This document shows, in pieces, positions 59,455 to 64,000 of a DNA stretch of 64,000 nucleotides (position 1 is its first letter; the number at the start of each line of letters is the position of its first letter). Origin of the DNA: Gnetum montanum (taxonomy: Eukaryota; Streptophyta; Gnetopsida; Gnetales; Gnetaceae); NCBI GenBank assembly GCA_015680685.1, contig MNCI01001443.1, positions 235,630-299,629 on the forward strand, written 5' to 3'. Position numbers and translations under genes: made by a program. The notes under the pieces were generated by a model. That model ran no database searches. It was not told where the DNA came from and saw only the letters and a program-made list of their open reading frames with translations.

Positions 59455-59507
59455 CTTTGTCGACGTCTTTCAAGCAAGCCCTCTAACCGTCAATAAAGAG
59501 GGGCCAT
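59455..59507 (+). promoter_or_regulatory. Polypurine tract and hairpin, element E
   Basis: Polypurine tract TAAAGAGGGGCCAT at 59494-59507, directly before the LTR. Upstream arms CTTTGTCGACG (59455-59465) and CGTCAATAAAG (59488-59498) pair at 9 of 11 plus one wobble, the counterpart of the inner stem in A, B and C. Confidence 0.7.
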
Positions 59508-60159
59508 TGAAACACCGTGGAAATTGCGAATCGGCCTAAGGCGAAGATTCACGATTCAGGAGAAAGTTCATGACAAAATTCCAGAGGACAGAACAAGGCA
59601 AAGCAAAGAGGCGTGCGGCATCAAGTCTCCATGTCCCTTACAGATTTTAATCTTACTATGTTTTCTATCTTTACGCTACATTACGCAACATAGCGTAGTG
59701 TCGCTTAGCGTAACTCTACTTAACATAGCTCGATATCAGAAGGTAACTTACTTCGGCAGATTTGATGAAGTTTAAGACCTAAGTAGCGTGATATGCGACT
59801 TGTCGTATATTCTGCTAAGTCTCTTGTCTAGGGCTGAGTTTAGGCTCTGATTACGCAAAGCAGCGTAACGAGCTTCAAGAAAGTTAAAGTCAGAGTCTAA
59901 GGAAGCATAGTAGATTGACTTCTTTCTTTTAGCAGATTGGTCGCTTTACGCTCATTACGCTACGCAATGTACACCAGCGTAATTCATTGTCAAGTTGACC
60001 ATTTTCATGCTTTATTACGCTTTTCAGAGTAAATGAGCATAAAACAGCTTGAATCAACTATTTCCATGCTTTATTACGCTCTGCCACGCGACGCAGCACA
60101 AACAAGCGTAATGTAGCCTAAGATCAACCAAGACAATACCAAACACTCACCTGCTATCC

Positions 60160-60193
60160 ACACACATAATACGCTGATGAGCGTATTGTGTGT
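60160..60193. repeat. Hairpin in LTR E
   Basis: ACACACATAATACGCT, a GATG loop, then AGCGTATTGTGTGT; a 14-bp stem with a two-base bulge, just upstream of the TATA box. Confidence 0.7.
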
Positions 60194-60362
60194 AATCATG
60201 AAGTGGTTTTGGTAGAAGTGGTTGACAGCGTATATTGCCCCTTTTCCAAGAAATGTGCTACGACATAGCCAGTTTCAACATAAAGTTGGTCAAGTCAACG
60301 GTATTTTGAAGGTTCGAGACACGTGTCATCAAGGCCGTGCCTTCTCCACATGTTGTTGAACT

Positions 60363-60370
60363 TATAAATA
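60363..60370 (+). promoter_or_regulatory. TATA box in LTR E
   Basis: TATAAATA followed by CTCC; probable LTR promoter in the element's sense. Confidence 0.55.
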
Positions 60371-61099
60371 CTCCAATTGGTGAAGAAACAAGGGGCTGAC
60401 ATCTTCGACTTTTGGCAGTTATCACCTTTCAACAGAGACAAGAGACATCTTTGAGCATTGGTAGCAGGAGCAATCATCCCTTTTGGCAAAAATACAGTTC
60501 TCCCCATTGGTGATCATTGGCAGCTTTGAGCAGAGACTATTGAAGGCAAAGGGAATAGATCAGAGATCGAGAGATCATCTGGTGTAGTTGGCAAGATCTA
60601 TTGATTAGAAACAGTTGATCGATAGACATCCGGGCTTGACCTTCCTTGCATTCCATCTTTCGCTTACGAGGTAGATCGAGCTTGATTCTATACTCCTTGT
60701 TGAACATTTTTCTTGTTATTTTGTGTATGCTTCGCACAAGATAAGTGGAGTTTTCCATTGGAACTTTGTATACCATATACTCAGTTTTCGGGTCAAAGCA
60801 CAAATCTTGGAATTGCGCATTTTTCTTAAATCTGATCCTCCTTGTCATGTTGATGTTGTCGTTCTTGCAATTTATCTACATCATTTTCTACTCCTTTTGC
60901 GATTCGTCGAATCAAATTGTTTCATGGAATATCTATAATATTCGTCAATTTACTAATTGAGTAAGTCCCTGTTTGATCAACAAGACCGTTCAGGGCACCG
61001 TGGATTCGTTTTCTCCAGCACGGCCCTCGCATGGATCCATGGTTAAGATTGTGTACATGAATTTTCATTAGGTATTTTCCAGCTACTGACATTTTTTTT

Positions 61100-64000
61100 C
61101 ATTACAGGTAGGGCTTATGGGATCATCCTAGTACAAATGCATAACCTTCACCATTTATGTTTTACTAGCTTTAAGCTTTCATAGCTCTTTAGTAAGTTCT
61201 TGGATCATTTGGAAGGCTTGATCCAGGTCTTGGGGCATCCCTATAAGCTATGGTGTTTACACTAATAGTTGAAGAGGAGGTTGAATAGCTTGGGATCATG
61301 TAATGGGCATTATTATAGATGGGAGAGGTTGTGTGACTATCGTAATTGAGGGGTTAAATAGGAAGAATAAGATTTTGGTTGGGGCATGCTGGAAAAATAG
61401 GACAAAGAAAATGTGAGAGGCTTGTGAATCCTAGGGCCCAATGAGGAGCCCATAGGTATGATAAAAGGATGGAATGTGGTAGATACCATAGGTGATGATC
61501 ATACCAAACAAGGTTAAGTGGAAAAATGCATTGATGTAAATAATGAAATAGAGTAGAAATCTTGTTGAGACTATTGTATCATTACAAGAAATGTTGAGAT
61601 GATTATAAAGGTAAATAAGAAGATAGGATAAGAAACTTGGTTCATAGAAGAAACAAGAGATTGTTGGTTTATAACTAAGATGGAAGACATAGAGTTGGGG
61701 GTGGCCATCTCTAAAGTAGATTATTACATAAGGTCCCCTAGGAATATATCTAGTTCATACTCAACCTCAAACTTATCCTACTATCCTTGTCTATAGTCTA
61801 AACTGACTTTCTCACTTACCTTATCCTAGTCTACTAATTACACCAACATATTGGTATGGAACTTAGTTAGTTAGATTTGATCATAAGGAGATGGAATATA
61901 CTTGTTTCTATTTTTTGGATTATCTCAAACTAAAATTTTAATTCTGACTCTCCATGAGGGACAAGCAAGCGAACTTGAATTTTGTTGTAGATGAAGTTGT
62001 AATGTTCCTCATTTATGTTTGTTTAAGCTGGTTCTAGACACATCCACCTAAGGGACTATATACACGTAACTACCACCAAATCCTTAGGATCATAGATGAA
62101 CAACTTTCCAGTTTGAGGCCATGTGAATGAAGTTGTGTTGTAAAATGATGGAATCGTGAAAAGGCATAAAATGTGGAAGGCCAATGTATGGAAATCCTAA
62201 CTTATAAACTCTAACCTATAAGAGTTCCAAGTTGGAAAATCTCAACATATTAAGCTAACTTATGAAATGTATTAAGCTAATTTGCAAAATTATTAAGCTA
62301 GCTTAAAACATATTAATCTAACTTGTAAAACATATTAAGCTCTCTTGAAAAATGTATTAAGCTAACTTGTAAAATGTAATAAGGTAACTTATAAAACATA
62401 ATAAGATACCTTGTAAAACATAATAAGCCAACTTACACAAGTTCCAACTTATTTAAGTGCTAATGTATTTATAATTTCAACTTATTAAACTACAAAGAAA
62501 ATTTAAAACTTTTTCACAAAATTTTTTAACATTTAGGTACATTGGAAAATAGAGAATAGGTTTCAACATATAAACATAGGAAAATTACAAGGTTTAGGTG
62601 CAGGAAATAAGAAAATCAATACATACAATAACTACAAAAAATTAATTTTTAAACTATCTAGAGTAGGGAGTTGGGTTAGTCGCATGCATTGCAATGATAA
62701 TAATTAATTTTATTATCATTATAGATTTGTAGGGAAGAGGGGTAGCACTACAACTACACTATGCAAATAGTGATGGAAAACTATATTTTAGGCTAAAAAT
62801 TGGTTTAGGCTCTACACATTGTGGTCTTGAAAAAATATTTTAAAAAAATTAATATCTCAAATACTTTGACAAGCAATGAAAAAAACAATGTAAAGGATGG
62901 GTAAATGGATTTGAACAAGGAATTTAGGAAAAGGTCCTCCTTCTAGCACCACAAAGTGTAACATTTGAAAAATTTGGTGCTGAAAAGTCCAAAAATCCCA
63001 ACATCTAATAGTTCCATGAGCCTCATAAGAGAATCTAAAGTACCTCAAACAATATTTTTGGTCACTTGAGAACCTGAAGGTCTATTACTATAAAGAAATT
63101 ATGATGAAAATAAGTGAGAAAATGCAATAGAGCCTACACTACAATAGAGTTTTATAAAATAATGAGCAACTGGACCAAACACTACAAATTATTTGTATTG
63201 ATACTATAAAAATATAGGATTTAGAGAGTACAGAATTTGGAACTACAATTGTTCCACATCTCCTTGAAAATGGTGATGCAAATCTAGCTCATGGATGGGC
63301 AACATGTGTCCTACAATCCATCCAAATGTTCCTAGTTCACTGTGCTATAAAAGGATCTTGATGCTCCAACCATCTACTCTTGAAGATTTCTCTAGACTCT
63401 TAGATCTCCCTCTCTCTCAAAAGTCTTCATTTTTAAAAGTTTCCAAGATCCAAAAGTCCTGGAAATGGTGAAAAATTTGGCTTAAATAAGGTATTCATGT
63501 GTTGATTCTTTGCTGACCTGATTCTAGATAATTTCTAACAATTTTTTACAACATTTGAAAAGATTTTGGTTGTCAAAATCTTCAATGTATGGTATCCTAA
63601 CATTTTTGACATTTTGGACATGAAATACCAACATATTTAACACTTTCACCACCCAAAAAGTACAATTTATGAACCAACAACATATGAAGCTTTTCTTGTC
63701 AAATTTGATGGCACATTTAGGCTATTTTCATGTCCTAACTCCAATGTATATGCCACCAAAATTTTTGAACTTTTGTTGCCAATTTTGGCAAGTATTTAGA
63801 TTTTGAGCCTCCATACGTTGGCTTGAATGAAATTTACAACTTGTGAGTTGTAAACTTCATTTTACACATGAGAAATTATCTGAAACTTTATAAGAATAAA
63901 TCCATAGGATAAGATTTTTGATGGGAAAATAGGCAATTATTTCTTCTTTAAATTTCCATCAAATTACTATGCAAATTCTTGGCTATTAGGATTTTTATGC
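61100..64000. other. AT-rich flanking DNA without recognisable genes
   Basis: Composition changes from the GC-moderate element sequence to AT-rich. I see no long open frame, no RNA gene and no transposon coding domain. It may be the host DNA into which E inserted, or old decayed repeats. Confidence 0.55.
62220..62440. repeat. Short AT-rich tandem repeat
   Basis: About nine diverged units of roughly 22 bp, core TTAAGCTAACTTGTAAAACA. Confidence 0.75.

Larger units (their letters stand above)
56171..61000 (+). mobile_element. Element E, right part
   Basis: RNase H remainder, integrase, hairpin array (57770-58350), 3' region, polypurine tract (59494) and 3' LTR from 59508. The right LTR end cannot be fixed because its partner LTR is outside the window; the end given is approximate. 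Confidence 0.75.
59508..61000 (+). repeat. 3' LTR of element E (right end uncertain)
   Basis: Starts TGAAACACC, the same terminus as the LTRs of A, B and C. TTACGC/GCGTAA words (59675-60130), TATAAATA at 60363-60370. No clear CA plus duplication could be identified between 60900 and 61130. Confidence 0.65.

Overview
This window comes from the repeat-rich part of a large plant genome, most plausibly a gymnosperm, although no host gene is present to confirm that. About 61 of the 64 kb are LTR retrotransposons of the Tat (Ogre-like) lineage of Ty3/gypsy. The lineage call rests on a YVDD/YMDD reverse transcriptase, a gypsy RNase H followed by a second archaeal-type RNase H, an HHCC/DDE integrase without a chromodomain, and a CxxxHxxxxxHxxxxC knuckle in Gag. 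No cellular gene, rRNA, tRNA or CRISPR array was found.

The layout is a four-level nest, with target-site duplications (TSDs) still readable at three levels. Element E (plus strand) occupies 1-6389 and 56171 to about 61,000. Element C (minus strand, 6390-14800 plus 55219-56170) sits inside E's second RNase H (TSD CGAAC). Element A (minus strand, 14801-55213) sits inside C's 5' LTR (TSD CCAGC). Element B (minus strand, 28922-46368, 17.4 kb) sits inside an exon of a gene carried by A (TSD CACAT). After A inserted, a segment of about 5.9 kb spanning the C/A junction was tandemly duplicated (12926-18819 and 18867-23950). From about 61.1 kb onward the sequence is AT-rich with no recognisable gene.

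The most unusual feature is shared by E, A and B: a multi-exon gene lies antisense between the gag-protease and RT-integrase regions. It has its own TATA box and eight exons with matching GT-AG introns, and the exon layout is the same in copies whose proteins have diverged strongly. Exon 2 encodes a domain I recognise as FCP1-like (HAD phosphatase fold) whose catalytic aspartates are replaced in every copy. Exon 4 encodes a plant-mobile/'transposon protein'-like domain followed by a basic patch, and the 3' exons are charged and probably coiled. I call this gene aORF. All copies here are broken by stops or frameshifts, so an intact version must be sought elsewhere in the genome.

The elements share other non-coding architecture: palindromic GCGTATACGC arrays in LTR U3 and in the first intron of aORF, GCGTAAAC arrays downstream of the LTR TATA box and in the gag leader, arrays of short AGTTTA-anchored hairpins at module boundaries, and a long hairpin whose internal loop holds the polypurine tract and LTR edge. 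Element C keeps only gag-protease and is a non-autonomous derivative.
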